Assembly: GCF_028829235.1 (NCBI RefSeq)
Contig: NZ_JAIWJY010000003.1
Coordinates: 310,001-374,000 of the forward strand
Length of the DNA: 64,000 nt
Direction of reading: 5' to 3'
Source: Tenacibaculum larymnensis
Lineage (GTDB): Bacteria; Bacteroidota; Bacteroidia; Flavobacteriales; Flavobacteriaceae
Shown piece by piece: positions 17,086 through 26,684 of this stretch. Numbering within the stretch: position 1 is the stretch's first letter; every line of letters begins with the position of its first letter. A model generated the notes under the pieces. That model was given only the letters and a program-made list of their open reading frames with translations, was not told the DNA's origin and ran no database searches. The translations under genes and the position numbers were made by a program.

Positions 17086-18564
17086 ATGAGCAAACATTTA
17101 ACAAAAAGAGCCGAAGATTACTCGAAATGGTATAACGAATTGATTGTAAAGGCCGATTTAGCTGAAAATTCAGCAGTAAGAGGTTGTATGGTAATTAAAC
17201 CATACGGATTTGCAATTTGGGAGAACATGCAAAAAGAATTAGATAGAATGTTTAAAGAAACAGGACATCAAAATGCTTATTTCCCCCTTTTTGTACCTAA
17301 AAGTTTGTTTGAAGCAGAAGAAAAAAATGCTGAAGGATTTGCAAAAGAATGTGCTGTAGTTACACATTATCGATTACAAAATGATCCAGATAATGAAGGT
17401 AAGTTACGTGTAGATCCTGAAGCTAAGTTAGAAGAAGAGTTAGTTGTTCGTCCTACTTCGGAAGCAATTATTTGGAATACATATAAAGGATGGATTCAAT
17501 CGCATAGAGATTTACCATTGTTAGTAAACCAATGGGCGAATGTTGTAAGATGGGAAATGCGTACGCGTTTGTTTTTACGTACTGCAGAGTTTTTATGGCA
17601 AGAAGGTCATACTGCACATGCAACAAAGGCAGAAGCAATAGCTGAAGCTAAACAGATGCAAGAAGTATATGCAACTTTTGCTGAAGAATTTATGGCAATG
17701 CCTGTTGTTAAAGGAGCTAAAAGTGAAAGTGAACGTTTTGCTGGAGCAGATGATACTTTAACAATAGAAGCATTAATGCAAGATGGTAAAGCTTTACAGG
17801 CTGGAACTTCACACTTCTTAGGACAGAATTTTGCGAAAGCTTTTGATGTTAAGTATACCTCTAAAGAAGGAAAGCAAGAATATGTATGGGCAACTTCTTG
17901 GGGAGTATCAACACGTTTAATAGGAGGGTTAATTATGACACACTCTGATGATGCTGGTTTAGTATTACCTCCAAAATTGGCGCCAATTCAAGTTGTAATT
18001 GTACCTATATATAAAGGAGAAGAACAATTAAATGCTATTTCTGAAAAAGTAGATGTAATTGTAAAAGAATTACGAGCTAAAGGAATTTCTGTAAAGTTTG
18101 ATGATAGAGATACTTTTAGGCCAGGAGCTAAGTTTGCTGAGTATGAGTTAAAAGGTGTGCCAGTAAGAATTGCAATGGGAAAACGTGATTTGGAAAATGG
18201 TACAGTAGAAGTTGCGCGTCGTGATACTTTTGAGAAGCAAACTGTATCTAGAGATGAGGTAGCAAGCATTGTGGCTAACTTGTTAGAAGAAATTCAAGAG
18301 AATTTATATAATAGAGCATTAACTTACAGAAACGACCATATTACAGAAGTAAATTCATTTGAAGAGTTTAAAGATGTAATTGAGAACAAAGGAGGATTTG
18401 TGTCAGCGCATTGGGATGGTACAATTGAAACAGAAGATAAGATAAAAGAGCTAACAAAAGCTACAATAAGATGTATTCCTAATGATGCAAAAGAAGAGGA
18501 TGGAGAATGTGTGTTAACAGGAAAACCATCAACAAAAAGAGTACTTTTTGCAAAGGCTTATTAA
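17086..18564 (+). CDS. proS: prolyl-tRNA synthetase (archaeal/eukaryotic-like short type)
   Basis: 492 residues starting [20 protein letters not shown]; a TTG two codons upstream is ignored. Class II motifs are present: motif 1 around [17 protein letters not shown], motif 2 in [26 protein letters not shown] (quoted in parts: [14 protein letters not shown]), and motif 3 near [17 protein letters not shown]. An anticodon-binding domain ([14 protein letters not shown]) and a C-terminal zinc-type extension follow. It lacks the editing insertion of the long bacterial form, as is usual in Bacteroidota. It charges tRNA-Pro. It is monocistronic and followed by the tRNA-Glu pair. Confidence 0.96.
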   Translation: MSKHLTKRAEDYSKWYNELIVKADLAENSAVRGCMVIKPYGFAIWENMQKELDRMFKETGHQNAYFPLFVPKSLFEAEEKNAEGFAKECAVVTHYRLQNDPDNEGKLRVDPEAKLEEELVVRPTSEAIIWNTYKGWIQSHRDLPLLVNQWANVVRWEMRTRLFLRTAEFLWQEGHTAHATKAEAIAEAKQMQEVYATFAEEFMAMPVVKGAKSESERFAGADDTLTIEALMQDGKALQAGTSHFLGQNFAKAFDVKYTSKEGKQEYVWATSWGVSTRLIGGLIMTHSDDAGLVLPPKLAPIQVVIVPIYKGEEQLNAISEKVDVIVKELRAKGISVKFDDRDTFRPGAKFAEYELKGVPVRIAMGKRDLENGTVEVARRDTFEKQTVSRDEVASIVANLLEEIQENLYNRALTYRNDHITEVNSFEEFKDVIENKGGFVSAHWDGTIETEDKIKELTKATIRCIPNDAKEEDGECVLTGKPSTKRVLFAKAY

Positions 18565-18580
18565 AAAAATAAAAAAAAGC

Positions 18581-18611
18581 TTTGTGTAATAAAAAACAGT
18601 TTTTATATTTG
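18581..18611 (+). promoter_or_regulatory. promoter of first tRNA-Glu
   Basis: TTTG at 18581-18584, a 19-bp spacer, then TATATTTG at 18604-18611. This is an excellent match to the Bacteroidota sigma-70 consensus, 28 bp before the mature tRNA 5' end. Confidence 0.75.
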
Positions 18612-18639
18612 CACCCGCAATCGCAAAAAAGATTGTTTT

Positions 18640-18711
18640 GGTCCGTTCGTCTAGGGGTTAGGACGCCAGGTTTTCATCCTGGTAACACGGGTTCGATTCC
18701 CGTACGGACTA
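18640..18711 (+). tRNA. tRNA-Glu (anticodon TTC), copy 1
   Basis: A 72-nt cloverleaf. The acceptor stem GGTCCGT pairs with ACGGACT (one G-T). The anticodon stem CCAGG/CCTGG encloses TTTTCAT, giving anticodon TTC. The T-arm is CGGGTTCGATTCCCG. The CCA end is not encoded. The sequence is identical to the second copy. Confidence 0.97.
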
Positions 18712-18768
18712 CAAGTTCTTTTTCTTTATTTTAAGAGAAAAATAAATAGAGAAAAAAATAATTTTTAA

Positions 18769-18798
18769 TTGCAAATAACAAAAAGAATTGTATATTTG
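18769..18798 (+). promoter_or_regulatory. promoter of second tRNA-Glu
   Basis: TTG at 18769-18771, a 19-bp spacer, then TATATTTG at 18791-18798. The same CACCCGCAATC segment follows the -7 box in both copies, so each tRNA has its own promoter. Confidence 0.75.
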
Positions 18799-18823
18799 CA
18801 CCCGCAATCAGAACGATTGTTTT

Positions 18824-18895
18824 GGTCCGTTCGTCTAGGGGTTAGGACGCCAGGTTTTCATCCTGGTAACACGGGTTCGATTCCCGTACGGACTA
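18824..18895 (+). tRNA. tRNA-Glu (anticodon TTC), copy 2
   Basis: Identical over 72 nt to the copy at 18640-18711, including anticodon loop and T-arm. The short promoter region is also partly duplicated, so this is a recent tandem duplication. rpsT starts 34 bp downstream and may be partly co-transcribed. Confidence 0.97.
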
Positions 18896-18929
18896 CAAGT
18901 TTTTTATAAACAATTAACGCATTAGTACA

Positions 18930-19181
18930 ATGGCAAATCATAAGTCAGCATTAAAGAGAATTAGAAGTAACGAAGCAAAGCGCTTAAGAAATAAATATCA
19001 GCATAAAACAACTCGTAATGCTGTAAGAAAATTAAGAGCTACAGAAGATAAGAAGGAAGCAGAAGGAATGTTTTCGACTGTTGTATCTATGTTAGATAAA
19101 TTAGCAAAGAACAACATTATTCATAAGAATAAAGCAGCAAATTTAAAGTCTAAATTGGCTAAACACGTTGCAGCTTTATAA
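18930..19181 (+). CDS. rpsT: 30S ribosomal protein S20
   Basis: 83 residues, very basic, starting [20 protein letters not shown], the S20 signature. It contains the long-helix segments and ends KLAKHVAAL. The length is typical. S20 binds 16S rRNA early in 30S assembly. It lies downstream of the tRNA-Glu pair and is followed by a strong terminator. Confidence 0.97.
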   Translation: MANHKSALKRIRSNEAKRLRNKYQHKTTRNAVRKLRATEDKKEAEGMFSTVVSMLDKLAKNNIIHKNKAANLKSKLAKHVAAL

Positions 19182-19205
19182 GAGTTTTAAGGTTAGTTAA
19201 TAGTT

Positions 19206-19238
19206 AAACGCTTCGATATTTTTTATCGAAGCGTTTTT
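19206..19238 (+). terminator. rho-independent terminator of rpsT
   Basis: A stem AAACGCTTCGATA with its complement, then a T-run, 25 bp after the S20 stop codon. Confidence 0.85.
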
Positions 19239-19286
19239 ATTTTGGTTTAAAACTAAAAGTGTTTTGTCCTTGTTTTAAAATAGAGC

Positions 19287-19427
19287 TTATTTAATGCAAC
19301 AAAAAGGAGCGCTAGTTACTGCCTTTGTATTGGCTTTTATCTGATAGATGTGGTGTTGACTTTCATTAATGGTAAACAGCTGTATTTTTCTTTTGATGTT
19401 TAAAAGGGCAGTTTTAATTTTTACCAA
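19287..19427 (-). CDS. possible short ORF overlapping the end of rodA (TTG start)
   Basis: 46 codons plus stop. The TTG start overlaps the last 7 bp of rodA, giving a peptide with INESQHHIYQIKANTKAV and a CC near its end. Overlap with the upstream gene and the uninterrupted frame are the only support. In AT-rich DNA an ORF of this length can arise by chance. The remainder of the rpsT-rodA gap holds nothing else recognisable. Confidence 0.2.
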   Translation of the reverse strand: MVKIKTALLNIKRKIQLFTINESQHHIYQIKANTKAVTSAPFCCIK

Positions 19428-20698
19428 TCATATTTTTTATGGGCATCCAAACGAATGAAAATGAATAGTAGTAAGGTGAATCCCCATAAAGAAGAACCTC
19501 CATAACTGAAAAAGGGTAGTGGTATTCCTACAGTAGGTAGTAAACCTATTACCATACCGATATTGACAATAATATGGAAAAAGAAAATAGAAGCTACACT
19601 GTAGCCATATATTCTTGCAAATTTATTAGTTTGTGTTTCTGATAAGTAAATAATTCTATAGAGTAAGAACATAAATAAAATTATAACAAGGGAACTACCT
19701 AAAAAACCCCATTCTTCACCAACAGTACTATATATATAATCTGTGTGTTGCTCAGGAACAAAGTTACCTTGCGTTCTGTCTCCTTGTAAAAAACCTTTTC
19801 CAGAAAAACCACCAGAACTAATTGTTTTTTCAGATTGATAAGAATTGTAACCAATACCTTTGTTATCTTGTATCTTCCCTAATAAAATATCAAATCTGTC
19901 TTTTTGATGTTGACCTAATATGTTATTATAGGTGTAGCTAATTCCTAAAATAAAGAAAATAGAAAAAAGATAAGAGCCAATTATTTTTATAACGTTAAAG
20001 CGGAAAAATCGCTTGTCTCTGTAGATGCCATAAAAAACAACGAGTGTTATTATAAGTAAACATGAAATAAGAACCCATTTTGCTCCAAAATAAACAGTTA
20101 ATAAGAATAGAATGATAGAGATTGTTCCAAATAATATATATGCTAGGGTAAGACCTTCTCTGTTTAAAACAAAAAAGAAAGCAAAATATATTAGTACAGA
20201 GCCCATATCTGGCTGTAAGGCAATAAAAAATGCAGGCAAAAAGATGACTATAAAAGCTTTTGCTTGATTTTTTATTAGTTTAAGGTTGTACTGCCGGTCG
20301 CTCATTAATTTTGCTAATGCCAAAGCAGTAAAAGCTTTCGCAAATTCAGAAGGTTGTAGCCCTATTCCACCAAAGTTATACCAAGAGGTAGCTCCATTAA
20401 TTTTTTTACCAAATACAAGTACTCCAGCTAATAAAACCAGAGAGAAAATGTACATAACACTGGAAAATTGCTCGTAGAACTTAGAGTTAAAAAATAGGAT
20501 GAAGATAATAACCGGTATACTAAGTCCTATAAAAATTAATTGTTTGCCATATTTTGTTGAGAAGTCAAAAATTTCTCTTGACTCTTCCGTAGAAGAAGCT
20601 GCATAGATATTTACCCATCCAAAACCAACTAATATTACGTAGAGTAAAACAAGTAGCCAATCAATTCCTGCAAAAATATTATTTCGTTCCTGTCGCAA
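19421..20698 (-). CDS. rodA: rod shape-determining SEDS peptidoglycan glycosyltransferase
   Basis: 425 residues with about ten TM helices. SEDS family motifs are visible: GATSWYNFGGIGLQPSEF near residue 110, ALQPDMGSVLIY near 165, and GFLGSSLVIILFMF and TVGIPLPFFSYGGSS in the C-terminal half. It polymerises glycan strands from lipid II for side-wall growth together with PBP2. The gene overlaps the end of mrdA by 20 bp, so it is translationally linked to the mre operon. The length is slightly larger than E. coli RodA. Confidence 0.95.
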   Translation of the reverse strand: MRQERNNIFAGIDWLLVLLYVILVGFGWVNIYAASSTEESREIFDFSTKYGKQLIFIGLSIPVIIFILFFNSKFYEQFSSVMYIFSLVLLAGVLVFGKKINGATSWYNFGGIGLQPSEFAKAFTALALAKLMSDRQYNLKLIKNQAKAFIVIFLPAFFIALQPDMGSVLIYFAFFFVLNREGLTLAYILFGTISIILFLLTVYFGAKWVLISCLLIITLVVFYGIYRDKRFFRFNVIKIIGSYLFSIFFILGISYTYNNILGQHQKDRFDILLGKIQDNKGIGYNSYQSEKTISSGGFSGKGFLQGDRTQGNFVPEQHTDYIYSTVGEEWGFLGSSLVIILFMFLLYRIIYLSETQTNKFARIYGYSVASIFFFHIIVNIGMVIGLLPTVGIPLPFFSYGGSSLWGFTLLLFIFIRLDAHKKYDW

Positions 20699-22565
20699 TA
20701 GTATCGCTTTTTTGAATTAATAACTGATTATCATATCTTTCTTGAAGACTTAGGTTGATCATGCGATCTTCAAGGTATTTTCTAGAGATTGACTTGTTTA
20801 AATACTTTTCAATCAGTAAACTAGTAATAGGGGCAGCAATTGTAGATCCATATCCTCCGTTTTCTACAAAAATAGCTATGGCTATTTGAGGGTTATCTTT
20901 AGGAGCAAAAGCTATAAAAATAGAGTGGTCTGTTAACTGAACTTTCTTCTTATTTACTCTAATAAAGTTTTCAACTGTTCCTGTTTTTCCACAAATGTCT
21001 ATTCCCTTAACTTGACTATACCTAGCTGTACCTCTGGTAAACGTTTCAAACATCGCCTCAATTGCAATAGGAAAATGTTCAGGGGAAACTGTTGTATTTC
21101 TACGAGTTACATATGTAGAGTCAAGCTTGGGTTTGTCTTCAATTTTCTTAACAATATGAGGAGTGTAAAAATATCCTTTATTAGCAATTGCAGCTGTCAT
21201 ATTTGCCAACTGAATAGGTGTTGTTTCTACTTCACCTTGACCAATGGCGTTGGAGATAGTTGTAGTAGCTCCCCATCTAAAGTCATAACTTCTGTCGTAG
21301 AATCTCCCGTCAGGAATTCTACCTGGTTGCCCTGAAGGTAAGTCATACCCTAAATAATTTCCTAAACCAAAGCTTTTTGCATGTTCACTCCAAGCATCAG
21401 TACCAATGGTCGCATTTTCGTATTTATCTACAATTTTTCTATAGGTGTTAGCGAAATATGTGTTACAAGATTTAGCTATAGCTGTTTTTAAACGAACAGG
21501 ACGACCAACAATGTTACAGTGGCAACCCATAAATTCGTTTGGTCTTCTACCATAACGATAACCATGATTACAGTAAAAACCTGAGTTTTCATCAATAACT
21601 CCTTCTTGTAAACCAATTAAACCAGTGAGGATTTTGAAAGGTGAACCAGGAGCATACATTGCTTGTAGACCTCTGTCAAAAGTTGGCATATTAATACTGT
21701 CATTAAAAAGCCTTACTGAATTAGGAGAGCGCTTTCTTCCAACTAATAAGTTAGGGTCATAAGAAGGAGCGGTAATCAATGCTAATATCTCACCTGTTTG
21801 AGGCTCTATAGCAACAATTCCCCCTCTTTTCCCAGACATTAATAACTCTCCATATTGTTGCAGTTCACTATCAATAGTTAAGGTTAAGTCTTTTCCTGGA
21901 ACTGCTAACGTATCATATTTACCATCTTTGTACGAACCTATTATTTCATTTAAGTTGTTACGTTTAAATCTTTTTTTTCCTTTAACACCTCTTAAATAAT
22001 TTTCATATTGCTTTTCAACACCCCAAGCACCAATTAACTCTCCTTGTTCGTAATAGTCACTTTGTTTGGCTTTGTATTCACTTACCTCACTAATATAACC
22101 TAATACATTGGCAGCAGATTTTATAGGATAGTTTCTGATAATACGTTTTTGCACATAAAAACCTTTGTATTTAGATAATTTCTCTTGTAAAAAAGCATAA
22201 TCCTCTTTAGCTAATTGCTTTAAAAATACAGAAGGAAGCCAACGAGCATAATTTTCTGCTTTTTTAAAACGTTTTACAAAATCTTCTTTGTCGATTTTTA
22301 AAAGAGAGCAGAACTCTAAAGTATCTAAAGGTTCTACTTCTTTTGGAATAATCATTACATCGTAGGATAATTGGTTTGCAACCAATAATTTTCCATTACG
22401 GTCATATATATAACCACGCTCTGGATAATCGTACTCAATCTTTATTGTAGCACTATGCTTTAGGCTCTGTTCACCACCATTTATTACTTGCAACTGAAAT
22501 AATCGAGAGATATAAACAATTCCAATAAGAGTTATTAAAAATATAAGTAAGAAACTTCGTTTCAT
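20679..22565 (-). CDS. mrdA: penicillin-binding protein 2 (class B transpeptidase)
   Basis: 628 residues with one N-terminal TM anchor (LLIFLITLIGIVYISRLF) and a PBP dimerisation domain with the PERGYIYDRNGKLL motif. The transpeptidase domain carries the SxxK motif in GSPFKILTGL, SxN in KSCNTYF and KTGT in CGKTGTVENF. It crosslinks side-wall peptidoglycan with RodA as partner. It overlaps mreD by 4 bp upstream and rodA by 20 bp downstream. Confidence 0.95.
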   Translation of the reverse strand: MKRSFLLIFLITLIGIVYISRLFQLQVINGGEQSLKHSATIKIEYDYPERGYIYDRNGKLLVANQLSYDVMIIPKEVEPLDTLEFCSLLKIDKEDFVKRFKKAENYARWLPSVFLKQLAKEDYAFLQEKLSKYKGFYVQKRIIRNYPIKSAANVLGYISEVSEYKAKQSDYYEQGELIGAWGVEKQYENYLRGVKGKKRFKRNNLNEIIGSYKDGKYDTLAVPGKDLTLTIDSELQQYGELLMSGKRGGIVAIEPQTGEILALITAPSYDPNLLVGRKRSPNSVRLFNDSINMPTFDRGLQAMYAPGSPFKILTGLIGLQEGVIDENSGFYCNHGYRYGRRPNEFMGCHCNIVGRPVRLKTAIAKSCNTYFANTYRKIVDKYENATIGTDAWSEHAKSFGLGNYLGYDLPSGQPGRIPDGRFYDRSYDFRWGATTTISNAIGQGEVETTPIQLANMTAAIANKGYFYTPHIVKKIEDKPKLDSTYVTRRNTTVSPEHFPIAIEAMFETFTRGTARYSQVKGIDICGKTGTVENFIRVNKKKVQLTDHSIFIAFAPKDNPQIAIAIFVENGGYGSTIAAPITSLLIEKYLNKSISRKYLEDRMINLSLQERYDNQLLIQKSDTIATGTK

Positions 22566-23068
22566 GCTAGCTTTTTCCTAAATATAAAACTTCCTAAAAA
22601 ATACAACAGTAACGTAAAAACACTAGAAAATAGTGTATTGACAAGTACATTTGATATGTTATAAAAACTAAAGTTAGTTAAACTAAATAAAATGAAGTGA
22701 TGAGTTAATGTTAAAATTGCTGTATAATTAAAAACTTTGTCAAAAGACTCATGTCTTAGGTTAAAAAGTAGATAATCTGATGATGTTTTTTTGAAAACAG
22801 CTTTAAAAACAAATAAACGTATATAGGCCATAAACACAGTTGAAAAAGCATGAATTCCACCAGAGTTAGAAAAAGCATCTACGCATAAACCTAAAAGAAA
22901 AGCAACTAATAAAAGAGAAAACCTGTTTTCTTTAATAGGGAACAAGAAAATAAAAACGATATAAATGTAGGGGTTTACATAACCTAAAAATAAAATATTA
23001 TTTAGAACCAACACTTGTAGTAACAAGAGGAAAACGAATAAAAATATTAAGTATACTGTTTTATTCAT
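22562..23068 (-). CDS. mreD: rod shape-determining protein MreD
   Basis: 168 residues, five or six hydrophobic helices (LIFLFVFLLLLQVLVLNNIL at the start), no catalytic motif. The assignment comes from size, membrane topology, the NPYIYIVFIFLFPIKE-type segment and its place between mreC and mrdA, overlapping both neighbours by a few bases. It is an inner-membrane scaffold part of the elongasome. Confidence 0.88.
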   Translation of the reverse strand: MNKTVYLIFLFVFLLLLQVLVLNNILFLGYVNPYIYIVFIFLFPIKENRFSLLLVAFLLGLCVDAFSNSGGIHAFSTVFMAYIRLFVFKAVFKKTSSDYLLFNLRHESFDKVFNYTAILTLTHHFILFSLTNFSFYNISNVLVNTLFSSVFTLLLYFLGSFIFRKKLA

Positions 23069-23888
23069 TATTATTTTCTACAGTTTTTATTTCTTCTTTA
23101 TTTAGGTTGGTTATTATATAAACATGACCTAAGTTAGACATATCGTTAAAGAGTTTAATGTTTATACTATTGACCGCAGATAATTCTTCAGGTACTTCTA
23201 AGACTGTTCCAATAGGTATCCCGTTTGGAAAAATAGTAGACCTTCCTCCAGTGACTACAGTATCACCTTTTTTAAAAGCTGCTTGACGTGGAATGTCGGT
23301 TAGTTGTACAATATTATAGTCCTTACCGTCCCAGGTTAACGTACCGTAGTGATTGTTATTTTTAAATTTAGCGTTGATATTGCTTTTTGAATTTAAAATA
23401 GATTGTACTCTTGCGTATTTATTTGACGCATTATCAGTAATACCAATAATACCTTTACTGTTAATTACTCCCATTTCTTTAGAAACATTATAACTTTTAC
23501 CTCTGTTGATTGTTAAAAAGTTATCAGTTTTATGAAAAGAGTTTTTAATTATTTTTCCAGAAATATAATTAAAATTTTGACTGAGCTGTGTTGTGTCTAT
23601 TATTTGATTCGCAGAAATACTATCAAGATAAGTAGTAATTTTCTCCAGTTTATTTTTTAAGGCTAAGTTTTCTTCAATAAGTATAGAGTTTCTTTCTTTT
23701 AAGCCAAGATACTCTGAAATATTTGATGATTTTTGATATAGTCCTCCTGTAATAAAATTGGTAGAACTAATAAATTTGCTTTTATGAAAAGAATGGTTGT
23801 TAATGATTAATGCAACAGCTATAACTTCTAAGAATAGAAAAAATAAGAAATACTTATACTTCTGTAAGAAATAAATAAGCTGTTGCAT
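23061..23888 (-). CDS. mreC: rod shape-determining protein MreC
   Basis: 275 residues. A TM segment near the N-terminus (YFLFFLFLEVIAVALII) is followed by a coiled coil (about 60-95), then the MreC beta-barrel domains with VINSKGIIGITDNAS, GDTVVTGGRSTIFPNGIP and a C-terminal strand. It links MreB filaments to the periplasmic synthases RodA/PBP2. It starts 16 bp after mreB and overlaps mreD. Confidence 0.93.
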   Translation of the reverse strand: MQQLIYFLQKYKYFLFFLFLEVIAVALIINNHSFHKSKFISSTNFITGGLYQKSSNISEYLGLKERNSILIEENLALKNKLEKITTYLDSISANQIIDTTQLSQNFNYISGKIIKNSFHKTDNFLTINRGKSYNVSKEMGVINSKGIIGITDNASNKYARVQSILNSKSNINAKFKNNNHYGTLTWDGKDYNIVQLTDIPRQAAFKKGDTVVTGGRSTIFPNGIPIGTVLEVPEELSAVNSINIKLFNDMSNLGHVYIITNLNKEEIKTVENNNE

Positions 23889-23904
23889 AAATAATCATTC
23901 AAAT

Positions 23905-24933
23905 TTATTTGATTAATACAGTTTTGTATTTTTCTAAATTTTTAAGTGCAATACCTGTTCCACGAACTACAGCACGTAACGGATCTTCAGCAACGTATAC
24001 TGGCAAATCTGTTTTTCTAGATAAACGCTTATCTAAGCCTCTTAGCATAGAACCACCACCAGCTAAATAAATACCAGTGTTGTAAATGTCAGCAGCTAAT
24101 TCAGGAGGTGTCTTTGATAGCGTTTCCATTACTGCATCTTCAATACGTAAAATAGATTTATCTAATGCTTTCGCAATTTCACGATAAGAAACCTGTATTT
24201 GCTTAGGTTTTCCACTTAATAAATCACGCCCTTGAACCATCATGTCTTCAGGAGGTGTGTCTAAATCTTCAGTAGCAGAACCTATTTGTAATTTTATCTT
24301 TTCAGCAGTAGTTTCTCCAACATATAAATTGTGTTGAGTACGCATGTAATACATAATGTCACTGGTAAATAAATCTCCAGCAACTTTAACTGATTGATCA
24401 CAAACAATACCAGCTAATGCTATAACAGCAATTTCAGTTGTACCACCACCTATATCAATAATCATATTTCCTTTAGGCTCCATAATATCAACACCTACAC
24501 CAATAGCAGCTGCCATTGGTTCATAAATCAAATAGATTTCTTTAGCGTTCATATGACGACCAGAATCTATAACTGCTCGTTTTTCAACTTCAGTAATTCC
24601 TGAAGGAATACAAATTACCATACGCAATGATGGTGGAAATAATCTTTTCTTTATGGCAGGAATTTGTTTTACAAATTCCTTTATCATTTCTTCTGAAGCT
24701 TGAAAGTCAGCAATTACACCGTCTTTTAAAGGACGTATGGTTTTGATATTTTCATGGGTTTTTCCTTGCATCCTACTAGCTTCATGACCTGTAGCAATAA
24801 TTTTACCAGTAAGCCTATTTCTAGCAACAATAGAGGGGTTGTCAATAACTACCTTACCATTGTGGATTATAAGTGTATTTGCAGTACCTAAATCTACTGC
24901 AATATCTTCTGTCATGAAATCGAAAAAACCCAT
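23905..24933 (-). CDS. mreB: rod shape-determining actin homologue MreB
   Basis: 342 residues. ATP-binding actin-fold motifs are present: DLGTANTLIIHNGKVV at the N-terminus, NMIIDIGGGTTEIAVIAL in the middle and IYLAGGGSMLRGLDKRL near the end. The length is normal. It organises side-wall synthesis on the inner face of the membrane. It heads the mreBCD-mrdA-rodA operon, with about 80 bp separating it from purH upstream. Confidence 0.97.
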   Translation of the reverse strand: MGFFDFMTEDIAVDLGTANTLIIHNGKVVIDNPSIVARNRLTGKIIATGHEASRMQGKTHENIKTIRPLKDGVIADFQASEEMIKEFVKQIPAIKKRLFPPSLRMVICIPSGITEVEKRAVIDSGRHMNAKEIYLIYEPMAAAIGVGVDIMEPKGNMIIDIGGGTTEIAVIALAGIVCDQSVKVAGDLFTSDIMYYMRTQHNLYVGETTAEKIKLQIGSATEDLDTPPEDMMVQGRDLLSGKPKQIQVSYREIAKALDKSILRIEDAVMETLSKTPPELAADIYNTGIYLAGGGSMLRGLDKRLSRKTDLPVYVAEDPLRAVVRGTGIALKNLEKYKTVLIK

Positions 24934-25015
24934 AAAGATTTCGTTATTTATATTTAATTTTAATGTATTCTCACAAATCTAATAAAAATCTGTGGGTATT
25001 TTACATTCAGTATAA

Positions 25016-26542
25016 TTAATGTTTAAAATGTCTAGTTCCAGTAAAAACCATAGCTACATTATTATCGTTACAATAATCAATGCTTAATTGGTCTTTAATA
25101 GATCCACCTGGTTGAATTACACTTTTTATACCTGCTTTATCTGCTATTTCTACACAGTCAGGAAAAGGGAAAAAAGCATCACTAGCCATAACAGCTCCAT
25201 TTAAGTCAAAGTTAAAACTGTTAGCCTTTTCAATAGCTTGTCTTAAAGCATCAACTCTACTTGTTTGGCCTGTTCCCCCTGCCAATAATTGTTTGTCTTT
25301 TACTAAAATAATAGTGTTAGACTTAGTGTTTTTACACAACTTAGATGCAAATAACAAGTCCTCTAACTCACTTTCTGAAGGTTTATTGTTAGTAGGGTAT
25401 GATAAATCATCTAATTTGTCTGTAATATAATCTTTATCTTGAACTAATACTCCGTTTAAGGCTGTTCTTACTGTTTGTTCAGGTAATTCAACTTCTTTTT
25501 GAATTAAAATTACTCTATTCTTTTTGCCTTTTAAAATTTCTAAGGCATCTGCATCATAAGCAGGAGCAATAACCACTTCGCAGAATAATTTATGAATTTC
25601 TTCAGCAGTAGCTTTATCAATTTTTGTGTTAGAAATTAAAATACCACCAAAAGCAGAAACAGGATCACCAGCTAATGCATCAACATAAGCTTGATGAATA
25701 GTTTTTCTTTGAGCAAAACCACACGCATTATTGTGTTTTAAAATCGCAAATGTTGGGTCTTCACCTTTAAATTCTTCTATTAAATTAACAGCAGCATCAA
25801 TATCTAATAAGTTATTGTAACTTAATTCTTTTCCATGTAGTTTATCAAACATAGCATCTAAATCGCCAAAGAAAAAACCTTTTTGATGAGGGTTTTCTCC
25901 ATAACGTAATACTTTAGATGTAGTTTCACTGGCTTTATATACAACTTCATCTTCATTGAAATAATTGAAAATAGCAGTGTCATAATGTGAAGAGATGTTA
26001 AAAGCTTTAGCAGCAAACTTTTTTCTATCGTTCAACGAAGTTTCTCCGTTATTTTCTGAGATAATAGTTAAGAAGTCTTCGTATTGTTCCATAGAAGAAA
26101 CAATAACAGTGTCTTTAAAGTTTTTAGCAGCTGCACGAATTAACGAAATTCCACCGATATCAATTTTTTCAATAATGTCTTGCTCTGAAGCTCCAGAAGC
26201 AACAGTTTTTTCAAAAGGATATAAATCTACAATTACTAAATCTAATTGAGGAATATTGTATTCTTGCATTTCAGCAACATCACCTTCATGATCTTGTCTG
26301 TTTAAAATCCCTCCAAAAACTTTAGGGTGTAAAGTTTTTACTCTTCCCCCTAAAATAGAAGGGTACGAAGTAACATCTTCTACTGGCACTACATCAATAC
26401 CTAAGTCTTTAATAAATTTCTCAGTACCTCCTGTAGAGTAAATAGTAACACCTAGTTCGTTAAGTTTTTTAACAATAGGCTCTAATCCGTCTTTATGAAA
26501 AACGGAAATTAATGCTGATTTAATAGTTTTTGTATTGTTCAT
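25016..26542 (-). CDS. purH: bifunctional AICAR formyltransferase/IMP cyclohydrolase
   Basis: 508 residues. The N-terminal MGS-like IMP cyclohydrolase domain (SALISVFHKDGLEPIVKKL, IYSTGGTEKFIKD, RVKTLHPKVFGGIL) precedes the transformylase domain (LRYGENPHQKGFFF, ILKHNNACGFA, AVMASDAFFPFPDCVEIA). It ends RHFKH, the conserved C-terminus. It catalyses the last two steps of IMP synthesis. It lies just upstream of mreB on the same strand; co-transcription is possible. Confidence 0.97.
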   Translation of the reverse strand: MNNTKTIKSALISVFHKDGLEPIVKKLNELGVTIYSTGGTEKFIKDLGIDVVPVEDVTSYPSILGGRVKTLHPKVFGGILNRQDHEGDVAEMQEYNIPQLDLVIVDLYPFEKTVASGASEQDIIEKIDIGGISLIRAAAKNFKDTVIVSSMEQYEDFLTIISENNGETSLNDRKKFAAKAFNISSHYDTAIFNYFNEDEVVYKASETTSKVLRYGENPHQKGFFFGDLDAMFDKLHGKELSYNNLLDIDAAVNLIEEFKGEDPTFAILKHNNACGFAQRKTIHQAYVDALAGDPVSAFGGILISNTKIDKATAEEIHKLFCEVVIAPAYDADALEILKGKKNRVILIQKEVELPEQTVRTALNGVLVQDKDYITDKLDDLSYPTNNKPSESELEDLLFASKLCKNTKSNTIILVKDKQLLAGGTGQTSRVDALRQAIEKANSFNFDLNGAVMASDAFFPFPDCVEIADKAGIKSVIQPGGSIKDQLSIDYCNDNNVAMVFTGTRHFKH

Positions 26543-26619
26543 TATTGTTGTGTTGTTAAGCTTGCAAAGCTAGTAAAACAGTAGGCGTTACACAATAATT
26601 TTTTAAGTTTTTAAGATTG

Positions 26620-26658
26620 AAAACACCACCAAAAATAAAATAATTTTGGTGGTGTTTT
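26620..26658 (-). terminator. terminator between the 41-residue gene and purH
   Basis: A stem AACACCACCAAAA with its complement on either side of an A/T-rich loop, with a T-run on both strands. On the minus strand it lies downstream of the small gene at 26685-26810 and upstream of purH. Confidence 0.75.
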
Positions 26659-26684
26659 TCAACAACAAAATTTTAAAAGAAAAA

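Noticed and set aside
19294..19344. Plus-strand 16-codon ORF MQQKGALVTAFVLAFI
   Set aside because: It faintly resembles the start of membrane protein genes but is far too short. No continuation was found in any frame.
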